Shown: positions 10,971 through 23,899 of the stretch, one piece after another | Numbering within the stretch: the first letter of the stretch is position 1 | How the letters are laid out: each line of letters opens with the position of its first letter | Assembly: GCF_040958095.1 (NCBI RefSeq) | Contig: NC_091219.1 | Location: 29,028,589 to 29,092,588, forward strand | Length of the DNA: 64,000 bases | From: Procambarus clarkii | Lineage: Eukaryota; Arthropoda; Malacostraca; Decapoda; Cambaridae | Reading direction: 5' to 3' | The notes under the pieces: generated by a model | What the model was told of the DNA's origin: nothing | Database searches by the model: none | Seen by the model: only the letters and a program-made list of their open reading frames with translations | Translations under genes and position numbers: made by a program

Positions 10971-12009
10971 CACATGGGAGAGGGGCTGGCTCACTATACA
11001 CACATGGGAGAGGGGCTGGCTCACTATACACACATGGGAGAGGGGCTGGCTCACTATACACACATGGGAGAGGGGCTGGCTCACTATACACACATGGGAG
11101 AGGGGCTGGCTCACCACACACACACATGGGAGAGGGGCTGGCTCACTATACACACATGGGAGAGGGGCTGGCTCACTATACACACATGGGAGAGGGGCTG
11201 GCTCACTATACACACATGGGAGAGGGGCTGGCTCACCACACACACACATGGGAGAGGGGCTGGCTCACTATACACACATGGGAGAGGGGCTGGCTCACTA
11301 TACACACATGGGAGAGGGGCTGGCTCACTATACACACATGGGAGAGGGGCTGGCTCACCACACACACACATGGGAGAGGGGCTGGCTCACTATACACACA
11401 TGGGAGAGGGGCTGGCTCACTATACACACATGGGAGAGGGGCTGGCTCACTATACACACATGGGAGAGGGGCTGGCTCACCACACACACACATGGGAGAG
11501 GGGCTGGCTCACTATACACACATGGGAGAGGGGCTGGCTCACTATACACACATGGGAGAGGGGCTGGCTCACCACACACACACATGGGAGAGGGGCTGGC
11601 TCACTATACACACATGGGAGAGGGGCTGGCTCACTATACACACATGGGAGAGGGGCTGGCTCACTATACACACATGGGAGAGGGGCTGGCTCACCACACA
11701 CACACATGGGAGAGGGGCTGGCTCACTATACACACATGGGAGAGGGGCTGGCTCACTATACACACCTGGGAGAGGGGCTGGCTCACCACACACACACATG
11801 GGAGAGGGGCTGGCTCACTATACACACATGGGAGAGGGGCTGGCTCACTATACACACATGGGAGAGGGGCTGGCTCACTATACACACATGGGAGAGGGGC
11901 TGGCTCACTATACACACATGGGAGAGGGGCTGGCTCACTATACACACATGGGAGAGGGGCTGGCTCACTATACACACATGGGAGAGGGGCTGGCTCACTA
12001 TACACACAC
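10971..12009 (+). repeat. 30/32-bp satellite with higher-order structure
   Basis: The base unit contains CATGGGAGAGGGGCTGGCTC. Most units end in ACTATACA (30 bp); every third or fourth ends in ACCACACACACA (32 bp). This gives higher-order blocks of 122 bp (three 30s plus one 32) or 92 bp (two plus one), then a run of plain 30-bp units from about 11820. One unit (near 11766) has CCTGGG in place of CATGGG. ORFs up to 364 codons here are repeat artefacts. Confidence 0.95.
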
Positions 12010-12124
12010 GCCAGCAGGTAATGAAGCGTTTTAACAAGTAAATCCCAACACTTTTAACACGGTGACACCGGAGGCAAATACTTTTTCCTCATAGCGCGAG
12101 TAACTACCTCCACGCCACATTACT

Positions 12125-13435
<1,311 letters not shown>

Positions 13436-13690
13436 AGGGTATCAACGTCCCCGCGGCCCGGTCTCTGACCAGGCCTCCTTTTTGTTAGCTCCCCCCCCCA
13501 GGAAGCAGCCCGTAGCAGCTGTCTAACTCACAGGTACCTATTTACTGATAGGTAACAGGGGCATCAGGATGAAAGAAACATTTTACCTATTTGTCTCCGC
13601 TTCCACCAGGGATCGAACCCTGAACCTCAGGACTACGAATGCGAAGCGCTGTCCATCCAGCTGTCAAGCGCGTGATAGGCGGGTTAGGGT
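13436..13690 (-). mobile_element. tRNA-derived SINE, near full length
   Basis: Read from 13690 down: a tRNA-like head with B box GGGTTCGATCCC, then body motifs CCTGTTACC, CAGTAAATAGG and AGCTGCTACGGGCTGC, then a tail with the complement of CCGCGGCCCGGTC. The tail alone recurs at 995-1056 and 28497-28570, and body pieces recur at 5690, 16820 and 45190. A poly-C run sits between body and tail. Confidence 0.75.
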
Positions 13691-13694
13691 GACA

Positions 13695-14620
13695 GCTAAT
13701 ATATGGTTCAATTTCGGTCACATTCATACAGAATTCGTTTGGATCATGTTCAATGTGTTCAGGTGTTTACTGAAAGCTGAATCGTACTGCGGCTTCAGTA
13801 TTTCACTCATTTCTTTGTCATCTGTAACAGTTGCACCACTTTGCGCAAGGGACCACTGAGCCTCCAGTTGTTCTATATTTTGGATGTCTCTGTATTTTAC
13901 TTATGGCAGCTTGCTCTCTCTGCGTCTCCGGGAGTTTATATGATTTTTGCAGTTTGAGCTCCGTCATTTATAGTTATCTACATTGTCTTCCTCGTCGTAG
14001 TTGGGATAGAGTGTTTGAGGTGTTCTGTGATTTGTTCTTCGCCTAAAGAGGAAACGCCGTTCTCGCTCCAGTTTGCATCTTTTCTCTTTCTTAGTGTTAT
14101 GTGCCGGCTAAATATTACCAGTACTAGTGCGCCTATGTTCTCGAAGCACTGGTTTAAGTGTGCACCTACCTGTTCTTCCCAGCATATTTCTGCAGGGGAG
14201 AACAGGTTTATTCTTGGCTTATTCCTTCCCAGTCAGTCAGTTTTTTATTCAAACTTAACTTGTTGAGTTCTCCTCTTGGACTATTTCTCATGCTTGTCTG
14301 AACTTCGATTAGTGATCTAAGTAACATGTATTTGTAATCATTATTTCCCCTCATCAGTTCACCATTGTTAGTAAAAATAAGGTTTAGGGAGTTTTCTTGG
14401 TGGTTCTGCTGTTTGCTGGTTCAAAGCAAGTCTGTCACACGTCTGCAAGAAGTCATTAGTGTGTAACTGCTCAGTCACGCTACTTCCTGGGGATTCTCTC
14501 TGCTGTAACAGTAACTGCCACATTTTTTCCATTTTAAATGTCTTAAGTTCCCTTCCAATACTATTCCACAACCCTTTGTTTAACTCGGTCTCCCTCCCAT
14601 TAATCCACTCCCTTAACATT
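13695..14620 (-). pseudogene. Jockey/CR1-superfamily LINE fragment: endonuclease end and start of RT region
   Basis: Minus-strand pieces resemble the end of an APE endonuclease domain (LHTNDFLQTCDRLALNQQT near 14460; FTNNGELMRGNNDYKYMLLR near 14350). Further downstream is the linker before RT (GATVTDDKEMSEILKPQYDS near 13830). The frame is broken several times between them. Not the same subfamily as the complete element at 20.5-25.7 kb. Identification is by remembered family patterns. Confidence 0.55.
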
Positions 14621-14939
14621 TTCCTCTCCCTACTTCATACACCTTTCCTATTAACTCTCCCACATCTCATCCCGTGGCTCAATCACCGCATGTTTCCTTT
14701 CACCTGATGCATCTGTTTACCTATTGTATTACCCGAGAATTAGTCAACTGTTGTGGGTTGCAGGCTGGTGAAGGTCGGTTGTTGACCTGAGATGTGTGTG
14801 GGGTGGGGGTGGGGGGGGGGGGGGGACGTGGAAAAGCTAAACATGGTTGCTATCACCAACAATGGTAGAGCACAGTGTGACGTGCCCTGCCCACCCATAA
14901 GGGGAGTTAGCACCCCTGCCACCACCACACCCGCCCCAC

Positions 14940-14940
14940 G

Positions 14941-15020
<80 letters not shown>
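14940..15020 (+). repeat. (CA)n microsatellite
   Basis: About 40 CA units; preceded at 14812-14825 by a G run. Confidence 0.95.
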
Positions 15021-16122
<1,102 letters not shown>

Positions 16123-16361
16123 AAGAGGACAAGGAGCTGGGATATGAGGACAAGGAGCTGGGATATGAGGACAAGGAGCTGGGATATGAGGACAAGGAGC
16201 TGGAATATGAGGATAAGGGGCTGAGATATGAGGACAAGGAGCTGGGATATGAAGACAAGGAGCTGGGCCATGAGGACAAGGAGCTGGGATATGAGGACAA
16301 GGGGCTGGGATGTAAGGACAAGGAGCTGGGACATGAGGACAAGGAGCTGGGATATGAGGAC
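16123..16361 (+). repeat. 21-bp minisatellite, locus 2
   Basis: About 11 units of AAGGAGCTGGGATATGAG plus GAC, the same unit as at 8627-8858 but mostly the GAC version and more diverged. The flanks of the two arrays are unrelated. Confidence 0.95.
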
Positions 16362-16721
16362 GAAGGGAAGCAACGGTCTCCAAGCCCTTGAATCGTCGTG
16401 GATCAAAAGTCGACTTGGAAGGAGCCAGGTGGCCCGTGGATGGTCCAGCCCAAGTAATTAGGGAGCATGATGACTGTATCATGCGAGGAGCCATATTACA
16501 GCCCCCGCCCGGACCGCTGACACCAGCAGCAGGAGGGGGAGGGGGGAGGCGCCCCCCACAACCCCCCCCCCCCCCTGCCACTCTCATTAACATGCTGAGC
16601 CCGGCTCAGTCCTCGTGAGCTGGGGCCCGCTCCAGCTTTTATTGTGGCCACAACCTCGCTCGCTTACTCACTCTCTGACACACACACGCACGCACACACG
16701 CACGCACGCACGCACTCGAGG

Positions 16722-16905
16722 GGCCGGCCGGCCGAGCGGACAATGCGCTGGACGTGTGATCCTGTGGTCCCGGTTCGATCCTGGGCGCCGGCTAGAAACA
16801 TTGGGCAGAGTTTCTTTCACCCTATGCCCCTGTTACCTAGCAGTAAATAGGTACATGGGAGTTAGTCAGCTGTCACGGGCTACTTCCTGGGGGTATGTCA
16901 GTTCA
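16722..16905 (+). mobile_element. tRNA-derived SINE, 3'-truncated
   Basis: A box CGGCCGAGCGGAC, B box CGGTTCGATCC, then the body CCTGTTACCTAGCAGTAAAT and CAGCTGTCACGGGCTAC. The GGCCCGGTC tail is missing. The head differs from that of the copy at 13436-13690 although the body is the same. Confidence 0.75.
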
Positions 16906-17090
16906 CATATACCACATTTTTTTTCTTTGCGCGCGCGCGCATGCGACGAAGAATTTACTTACCCTATTATTTTCAGGTTACCAATACAGAAAATGTCAGA
17001 TTTTTAGGAGACAATAATGATTGATGAATTAATGTGTTTGAGAGACTGGCCTTTGTGAGATTACACACTTACAGTAGGTACAGATAGGTA

Positions 17091-17092
<2 letters not shown>

Positions 17093-17182
<90 letters not shown>
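17093..17182 (+). repeat. (CT)n microsatellite
   Basis: 45 uninterrupted CT units. Confidence 0.97.
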
Positions 17183-17184
<2 letters not shown>

Positions 17185-17514
17185 CCACCCCATAAGCTCA
17201 CGCATACACGCAAAACCCCCGCACACATTTACCCCCAGTCACACGCACACAAAGGGAACTGGCGTACCGGGACAGAGGAAGGCATTTACAAGATGTTGAT
17301 AGATGAAGATGAAGGTCTTCAACTATCCGTCTTGCTCTGTGTCTGCGCGCTGCGGGGGGGGGCGGGGGGGGGAGATGGAGGACCACGCCGTGAAGAAGGG
17401 AAGGAGGAAGGGCTGGAGGAGAGGTGGAGGAGATGTGGACGAGTGTCAGGAAGAGGAGAGAACTATAAAGTTCAAGGGGAAGGAATAGGAAGAGAGCAAA
17501 TAAGAGGGAGAAGG

Positions 17515-17706
17515 AAGGAACTATCAAGGGAAAGCGCCAAGCCATTACGACTATATAGCACTGGGAAGGGGTTAGGATAAGGATTTAGGATATGGGACGG
17601 GGGAAGGAATGGTGCCCCAACCACTTGGACGGTCGGGGATTGAATGCCGATCCTGCACTGAAGCGAGACCGTCGCTCTACCGTCCAGCCCAAGTGGTTGG
17701 GTCCAA
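17515..17706 (-). mobile_element. tRNA-derived SINE with CCACTTGG arms
   Basis: The minus strand starts CCCAACCACTTGGGCTGGAC, has an A box TGGACGGTAGAGCG and a B-box remnant GGCATTCAATCC, then CCGTCCAAGTGGTTGGGG, and ends near GTGCTATATAGTCGTAATGG. The CCAACCACTTGG and CCAAGTGGTTGG segments are complementary and bracket the tRNA-like part. I associate this with a common decapod SINE. A relic lies at 32846-32932. Confidence 0.75.
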
Positions 17707-18185
17707 TAAGAGGGAGAGAAAAAGGACGTAAATATTGACGGAGAGGAATAGCTGGAAACGGTGAATAACCTCAGGACGAAACAAGAAATAATATGAAATG
17801 AAGGAGAGGAAGCAAGAGTAGACAATGAAGTTGGAGAGGAAGAGTATGGAGAAAAGGAAGGAGATAGAAAGAAGGATGACAAAAAGTAAGAGGAAAACCG
17901 AGGAACTGAAATTAAAATTGTCTGGTAAAAGGACAGCCAGAGGAGACATGATAAAGACGTAAGTAGTTCATCAAACAGGCTGAGAGCTTCATAATGTTGC
18001 AGGTGAACAAGGGCATAAGGCGCAGGTATGTATGGGAGGGAGACCAACAAGTGACTCACAGCTGTGAGGTAGAGCACGCTCTCAGTGTAAACTCACTATA
18101 CTTGGATCAAAACCACGAGAATGTAAACTCTACTGGGTTAGTACTCTTAAGGAACTGTGCCCCCCCCCCCCACACACACACAGAA

Positions 18186-18534
18186 GAGTTAGAGGGGACA
18201 TGATCACCACATTCAAGATTCTCAAAGGAATCGACAGGGTAGATAAAGATAGGCTATTTAACACAAGGGGCACACGCACAAGGGGACACAGGTGGAAGCT
18301 GAGTACCCAAATGAGCCACAGAGACATAAGAAAGAACTTTTTCAGTGTCAGAGTAGTTAGTAAATGGAATTCTCTAGGAAGTGATGTGGTGGAGGCTGAC
18401 TCCATACACAGTTTCAAGTGTAGATATGATAGAGCCCAGTAGGCTCAGGAACCTGTACACCTGTTGATTGACGGTTGAGAGGCGGGACCAAAGAGCCAGA
18501 GCTCAACCCCCGCAAACACAACTAGGTGAGTAAA
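18186..18534 (+). mobile_element. CR1-like LINE 3' end
   Basis: Encodes the C-terminus of the reverse transcriptase polyprotein (GIDRVDKDRLFN, TRGHRWKLSTQMSHRD, VVSKWNSLGSDVVEADSIHS) followed by the GAGGCGGGACCAAAGAGCC 3' UTR. It is close in protein sequence to the end of the complete element at 20.5 kb but on the other strand. 5'-truncated. Runs straight into a CG/CA array. Confidence 0.8.
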
Positions 18535-18542
18535 CGCGCGCG

Positions 18543-18595
<53 letters not shown>

Positions 18596-18613
18596 ACACA
18601 CACACACACACAC
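18535..18613 (+). repeat. (CG)n(CA)n at a LINE 3' terminus
   Basis: CG to 18550, then CA to 18613 with one T interruption. It begins exactly where the LINE ends (CTAGGTGAGTAAACG). Confidence 0.95.
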
Positions 18614-18706
18614 GCAGCGTTATATGACAAAGAGTACTGGTAAGACGGGACACCACGAGCGTAGCTCTGGTTGTGTAACTACACTTAGTTAAGTACACAC
18701 ACACAC
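18614..18706 (+). mobile_element. Second LINE-family 3' end
   Basis: ATGACAAAGAGTACTGG and GGACACCACGAGCGTAGCTC match 28975-29050 and, more loosely, 32610-32690. The terminus TTAAGTACACACACACACAG again merges into CA repeats. Confidence 0.7.
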
Positions 18707-18920
18707 AGCCACCCGACACTACAACACGGCTACACCCAACACCTCCAGGATGACCCCACTACCAAAGTATTGTAGACCAGTTTGGTGAGCGTAAGTGGTG
18801 TCCCCGGCAACACTTATGGAGAATTTGAAAAATAAATGAAATAAAACCCATATACAAAAGTGAGTGAAAAAGAGGGACAAGTAATGTTGAAGTTCAAAAG
18901 CAAAATAGTGAAGAACAAAG

Positions 18921-19199
18921 ATGGCCGCTGCCATAAGGAACAAGACAATAACAGATGGAAATGTCAAGGGGAGCAATGAGGAAGAACTAATGGAAGGTGA
19001 TTTTCTCCACAGGTTAATGACTATTGAAGATTTACTGAAGATTTACGAAAGAAACTTTCTTAAATTAGAAAATGAAAACGAAGGCCTCATGAATAAAATA
19101 ATTACTTTAAAAGAAAGTATTTTGCAGCAGGATAAAGAATTGTCCAAGTTTAAAAGAGAGAAAAAGTTACACTTATATATAAACATGAATATTTTATAA
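18921..19199 (+). CDS. Unrecognised 92-aa coiled-coil ORF, perhaps a LINE ORF1 start
   Basis: Starts at ATG in a good context (AAGATGGCC). Residues about 34-85 show leucine/isoleucine spacing and charged residues typical of a coiled coil (IEDLLKIYERNFLKLENENE, LKESILQQDKELSKFKREK). Unlike its neighbours it is not a tandem repeat. The upstream 200 bases could be a 5' UTR. LINE ORF1 proteins often begin with a coiled coil, so this may be the 5' part of an element whose remainder is lost; a host gene fragment is the alternative. No domain identified. Confidence 0.35.
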   Translation: MAAAIRNKTITDGNVKGSNEEELMEGDFLHRLMTIEDLLKIYERNFLKLENENEGLMNKIITLKESILQQDKELSKFKREKKLHLYINMNIL

Positions 19200-19499
19200 C
19201 TGTTGTTCTATAATCATGTCTCTACCACCAGCGGTTCTGGAGTTATCACCATCCTCCCAATTTTCACCCCCCCCCCCCCCCCGCAAACACATTCGCAACG
19301 ATTGTGCGCCTAAAATTGTGCCAATCACCCAGAATATGTTAGTCTTAGTTTTGCCATATTTGTCAGGAATTTCTTAAATTGTAAATTTAAACTACACTTT
19401 CTTAAATTACAATTTTACACCGCAGGTGGGTACAGGAGCAGACGAGATCTGGTTCGTGTTAGCAGTTGACAGCTTTCTGTTTCCATAGTTCATGGTAAA

Positions 19500-19905
19500 A
19501 GGACCAGCCAAGTGGGTAACGACCTGGTTCACAATTACTACCGCGATATGGTGATGGTGGTTCATCTCTCATCTCACACACACTGCAGTTAGTGAAACGT
19601 GGCTTGACAATACCGTAGACCCTTACATCCCCTATGCTACCATGTTGAGTTCGAGATGGGGACTTGTATTACCACTGCTACCTTATCCAATCTTGTGTTG
19701 ATGATATCCTCAAAATGCATCCGGAGTCTGCCAGTGCAGACTGCTTATCACATGCCTCTGTATGACTAACCATCCTGTGTGATGGGGATTTTTTAGCATC
19801 ACCTATTTAGCTTTTTTGACACACTGTACTCCACTTCATATAGTCTAGGGTAGCTGCACTAATGCAGATGTACCTCATGTATTAATAATAATAATAAAAA
19901 TGTTG
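19500..19905 (+). mobile_element. Probable LINE 3' UTR with (AAT)n tail
   Basis: CCATCCTGTGTGATGGGG, TTTAGCATCACCTATTTAGC and the terminal TATTAATAATAATAATAAAA look like the 3' UTR and tail of a decapod LINE. No intact coding sequence remains; the 5' limit is uncertain. Confidence 0.4.
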
Positions 19906-20034
19906 GGTTATCTGTAGAGAATACAGATTAAAAATGTATTCGGTCCCAATAATTTAGATGATTTATTGAGTGGAGTCAAGTAGTAAAGGTTATTTTGCAC
20001 GCTCTCCAGGTCAGCGGTTTCTCCAGCTTTGAAT

Positions 20035-20330
20035 TGAGATGTTAGAGTGGAATATTGTTGCACTCTAAGAGAGCACTCTAAGTTCTCCTGAAAGGATTAC
20101 TCCCAGATCTATTACAATGCTATTTCGTTGTATAGAATGATTCGACAGCGTTTTATATGTGGCTTCGTTTTTATATTTTCGTTGTTTTTCCACGGCGCAG
20201 GAACTATAACTTATCTCCATTAAACATATTATTTTATGTGGCCCATTGAAAGACCTGATTTGTATGAGATTGGAGGTTTTCTGTATCCTCTATGTTGTCT
20301 ACTCTCACAAAAATCCAAGTATATCTGCAA
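20035..20330 (-). pseudogene. LINE reverse transcriptase fragment
   Basis: Minus-strand reading gives a region after the FADD motif with pieces such as VDNIEDTENLQSHTNQVFQW and NNMFNGDK, then a stretch matching the usual DLGV region (ATCTGGGAGTAATCC). Frame shifts and stops make it nonfunctional. A different LINE lineage from its neighbour at 20478. Confidence 0.5.
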
Positions 20331-20569
20331 AGGACAATACCTTCCTGGAGGTCAAACAACGGCTACATATAAACATGCTTAATGGTATATATTAGTATAT
20401 ATCTCTTATAAGTTCTTATTACATTTGTTCCTATGTAGATCCATACTAGAGTGATGTTAGATTTGGTGTTGTATGCACGCGCGTGTGTGTGTGTGTGTGT
20501 GTACTCACCTAGTTGTGTCTGCAGGATCGAGCATTGACTCTTGGATCCCGCCTTTCGAGCATCGGTTGT

Positions 20570-23500
20570 TTACAGCAATGACTCCTGTCCTATTTCCCTA
20601 TCATACCTGGTTTTAAAATTATGAATAGTATTTGCTTCCACAACCTGTTCCTGAAGTGCATTCCATTTCCCCACTACTCTCACGCTAAAAGAAAACTTCC
20701 TAACATCTCTGTGACTCATCTGAGTTTCAAGCTTCCATCCATGTCCTCTCGTTCTGTTACTATTCCGTGTGAACATTTCGTCTATGTCCACTCTGTCAAT
20801 TCCTCTGAGTATCTTATACGTTCCTATCATGTCCCCCCTCTCCCTTCTTCTTTCTAGTGTCGTAAGGCACAATTCCCTCAGGCGCTCTTCATACCCCATC
20901 CCTCGTAGCTCTGGGACGAGTCTCGTTGCAAACCTCTGAACCTTTTCCAGTTTCCTTATATGTTTCTTCAGATGGGGACTCCATGATGAGGCGGCATACT
21001 CTAAGACTGGCCTTACGTAGGCAGTGTAAAGCGCCCTAAATGCCTCCTTACTTAGGTTTCTGAATGATGTTCTAACTTTTGCCAGTGTAGAGTACGCTGC
21101 TGTCGTTATCCTATTAATATGTGCCTCAGGAGATAGATTAGGTGTTACGTCCACCCCCAGGTCTCTTTCACGCGTCGTTACAGGTAGGCTGTTCCCCTTC
21201 ATTGTGTACTGTCCCTTTGGTCTCCTATCTCCTAGTCCCATTTCCATAACTTTACATTTGCTCGTGTTGAATTCTAGTAGCCATTTCTCTGACCATCTCT
21301 GCAATCTGTTCAGGTCCTCTTGGAGGATCCTGCAATCCTCATCTGTCACAACTCTTCTCATCAACTTTGCATCATCCGCAAACATCGACATGTAGGACTC
21401 TACGCCTGTAAACATGTCGTTAACATATACAAGAAATAGAATTGGTCCCAGCACCGATCCTTGTGGTACTCCACTTGTTACTGTTCGCCAGTCCGACTTC
21501 TCGCCCCTTACCGTAACTCTTTGGCTCCTTCCTGTTAGGTAGTTCCTTATCCATTCTAGGACCTTTCCCCCCACCCCCGCCTGCCTCTCGAGCTTGAACA
21601 GCAGTCTCATGTGCGGTACTGTATCAAAGGCTTTTTGGCAGTCCAGAAATATGCAGTCTGCCCAACCATCTCTGTCCTGTCTTATCCTCGTTATTTTATC
21701 ATAGAATTCCAGAAGGTTTGTTAGGCACGATTTCCCTGTCCAGAACCCATGTTGATGTTTGTTCACAAACCTAATGTTCTCCAGGTGTGCAACCAGTCGC
21801 AGCCTAATTATTCTTTCCAGTATTTTACAGGGGATGCTTGTCAGTGATACAGGTCTGTAGTTAAGTGCCTCCTCCCTATCTCCTTTCTTGAAGATCGGCA
21901 CGACATTTGCCTTCTTCCAGCAACTGGGCAATTCTCCTGACATAAGTGACTCATTAAAGATCATTGCCAGAGGCACGCTGAGGGCCTGTGCTGCTTCTTT
22001 TAGTATCCACGGTGATACTTTGTCTGGTCCAACTGCTTTAGTTGCATCTAGAGTTGTCAACTGTTTCATTACCTCCTCTGCTGTCACCTCTATATCTGAT
22101 AGTCTTTCATCTAGGGTAACCCCTTCCAACAATGGGAGCTGCTCAGGCTCGGTAGTGAACACTCCATGGAAACTGGCATTCAGTGCCTCGCAGATTTCCT
22201 TGTCACTTTCAGTATATGCCCCCTCTGTCTTCCTTAGTCTTGTCACTTGGTCGTTCACCGACATTTTTCTTCTTATATGACTGTGTAGTAACTTGGGTTG
22301 TTTTTTCGCTTTGATTGCAATATCGTTCTCATAGTCCCTTTCCGATGTTCGTCTTATGTTAATGTAATCGTTCCTAGCTCTGTTGTATCTGCTTCTGTTG
22401 TCCTCTGTTCTTTGTCTTCTGTACTTCCTCCACTCCCGTCTGCTGGCCATTTTTGCTTCCTGACACTGTCTATTAAACCATGGGTTATTATATTCCTTCT
22501 TATTTTTTCCCTTTACCGTTGGTATAAATCTCTCTTCGGCCTCCTGGCATTTCTGTATGACTAGGTCCATCATATCTTGGACTGTTTTTCCCCTAATTTC
22601 TTCCTCCCACTGCACTTCACCCAGATAGTCCCTTATCCTCATATAGTCCCCTTTCCTGTAGTCAGCTCTCCTTTCCCAGATCTCTTGTCCCATGGTCATA
22701 AGTTTGAATTCCATCATGTAGTCAAAGACTAGGACACAATGGTCACTGGCCCCTAGAGGTATTTCATGCTCTAAATTCTCGATATCTTCTACGTTCTGGG
22801 TGAAAATCAGGTCTAATAGGCTCGGTGCATCTCCTCCTCTTTCCCTTGTGTCTTCCTTCACATGTTGTGTCAGGAAATTCCTGTCTATAACATCTACTAA
22901 TTTTGCTCCCCACGTTTCGTCCCCTCCATGGGGATTCCTTGATTCCCAATTTATCTCTCCATGATTTAGGTCCCCCATGATCAGCAGCTTCGCTCTCATT
23001 CTGTGGGCTAGTGTTGCTGCCTTCTGCAGTTCATCTATACATGCTTTGTTGTTGTCATCATACTCCTGCCTGGGTCTTCTACTGTTTGGTGGGGGATTGT
23101 AGATTACCAGGATCACAATCTTCCTCCCATCTACTGTCAGAGTTCCATGTATGAAGCTTGTGCACTCATTGGTAACTCGATTTCCCAGGTCTTCAAACTT
23201 CCATTTCCGCTTTATTAGGAGTGCTACTCCCCCTCCCTGTCTCTGTGTCCTCTCTTTTCGTATCACCTGGTACCCTTCAGGAAAGATTGCATCTGAGATC
23301 ATGTCATTAATTTTAGTTTCCACAATTGCAACTATGTCAGGATCTGCTTCACTCACTCTTTCTTTTATCTCTTCTGCTTTATTAGATACCCCATCAGCAT
23401 TGGTGTACCAAACCTTGAGATTCTTCATGGAAACTCTTGTACCAGAGTTCTCCCTTTCTCTGGGGGTCTGGGGGGATCTGGGGGATGTCTGGGGGGTGAC

Positions 23501-23899
23501 TGGGGGCAGAGGGGATCTGGGGGATCTGGGGGGTGTCTGGGGGATGACTGGGGGCGGGGAGGGTCCGGGGGATGTCCGGGGGGATCCGGGGGGTGTCTGG
23601 GGGGGTCCGGGGGGTGTATGGGGGGTGAAAGAGTTCAGGAGGGGGGTGTTCAGAAAGAGTGCTTGGGGGGCTACTGGGGGCTGGGCTTCTAGGAAGGTAG
23701 GTAGGAGGGTCTGGGGTAGGGCCTGGGTAGGTAGGTCTGGAGTAGGAAGGGCATACTGGGTCTGAAGATTGGGGAGGGCATAGAGGGGTTGGGAGATAGC
23801 GTAAGGTTGGGAGACAGATAGAGGTTGAGAGGTTGGGAGGGGGAAGGATAGAGGGGGTGGGGGGGACCTCCCACCTCCCTCGCAAGGGTGGGGGGTCAC
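20570..23899 (-). CDS. LINE ORF2: APE endonuclease plus reverse transcriptase
   Basis: 1109 codons without a stop. It nicks target DNA and copies the element RNA at the nick. Residues 1-157 are proline-rich low complexity. The APE-type endonuclease begins at Met158 (ATG at 23428): TNADG near 166, VETK near 193, GDLNH near 309, SDH at 385-387. Reverse transcriptase spans about 610-900: NYRPVSLT near 679, FLDCQKAFDTVPH near 751, GVPQGSVLGP at 810 and the catalytic FADD at 840-843. A thumb-type region follows (YVRPVLEYAASSWSP, RKFSFSVRVVGKWNAL). No RNase H domain. The first codon of the listed interval is GTG, and no ATG exists in this frame upstream of Met158 back to the stop at 24221-24223. 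Translation therefore either starts at Met158 or needs a -1 shift or reinitiation at the end of ORF1. Confidence 0.88.
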   Translation of the reverse strand: MTPHPCEGGGRSPPPPLSFPLPTSQPLSVSQPYAISQPLYALPNLQTQYALPTPDLPTQALPQTLLPTFLEAQPPVAPQALFLNTPLLNSFTPHTPPGPPQTPPGSPRTSPGPSPPPVIPQTPPRSPRSPLPPVTPQTSPRSPQTPRERENSGTRVSMKNLKVWYTNADGVSNKAEEIKERVSEADPDIVAIVETKINDMISDAIFPEGYQVIRKERTQRQGGGVALLIKRKWKFEDLGNRVTNECTSFIHGTLTVDGRKIVILVIYNPPPNSRRPRQEYDDNNKACIDELQKAATLAHRMRAKLLIMGDLNHGEINWESRNPHGGDETWGAKLVDVIDRNFLTQHVKEDTRERGGDAPSLLDLIFTQNVEDIENLEHEIPLGASDHCVLVFDYMMEFKLMTMGQEIWERRADYRKGDYMRIRDYLGEVQWEEEIRGKTVQDMMDLVIQKCQEAEERFIPTVKGKNKKEYNNPWFNRQCQEAKMASRREWRKYRRQRTEDNRSRYNRARNDYINIRRTSERDYENDIAIKAKKQPKLLHSHIRRKMSVNDQVTRLRKTEGAYTESDKEICEALNASFHGVFTTEPEQLPLLEGVTLDERLSDIEVTAEEVMKQLTTLDATKAVGPDKVSPWILKEAAQALSVPLAMIFNESLMSGELPSCWKKANVVPIFKKGDREEALNYRPVSLTSIPCKILERIIRLRLVAHLENIRFVNKHQHGFWTGKSCLTNLLEFYDKITRIRQDRDGWADCIFLDCQKAFDTVPHMRLLFKLERQAGVGGKVLEWIRNYLTGRSQRVTVRGEKSDWRTVTSGVPQGSVLGPILFLVYVNDMFTGVESYMSMFADDAKLMRRVVTDEDCRILQEDLNRLQRWSEKWLLEFNTSKCKVMEMGLGDRRPKGQYTMKGNSLPVTTRERDLGVDVTPNLSPEAHINRITTAAYSTLAKVRTSFRNLSKEAFRALYTAYVRPVLEYAASSWSPHLKKHIRKLEKVQRFATRLVPELRGMGYEERLRELCLTTLERRRERGDMIGTYKILRGIDRVDIDEMFTRNSNRTRGHGWKLETQMSHRDVRKFSFSVRVVGKWNALQEQVVEANTIHNFKTRYDREIGQESLL

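Noticed and set aside
10947-12041. Open frame of 364 codons
   Set aside because: It is the 30/32-bp satellite read through; several frames and both strands are equally open.
22764-22949. Independent minus-strand peptide in the LINE
   Set aside because: Out-of-frame shadow of the endonuclease domain.
23151-23765. 204-codon plus-strand frame
   Set aside because: Antisense shadow of LINE ORF2 in a G-rich segment lacking stops.
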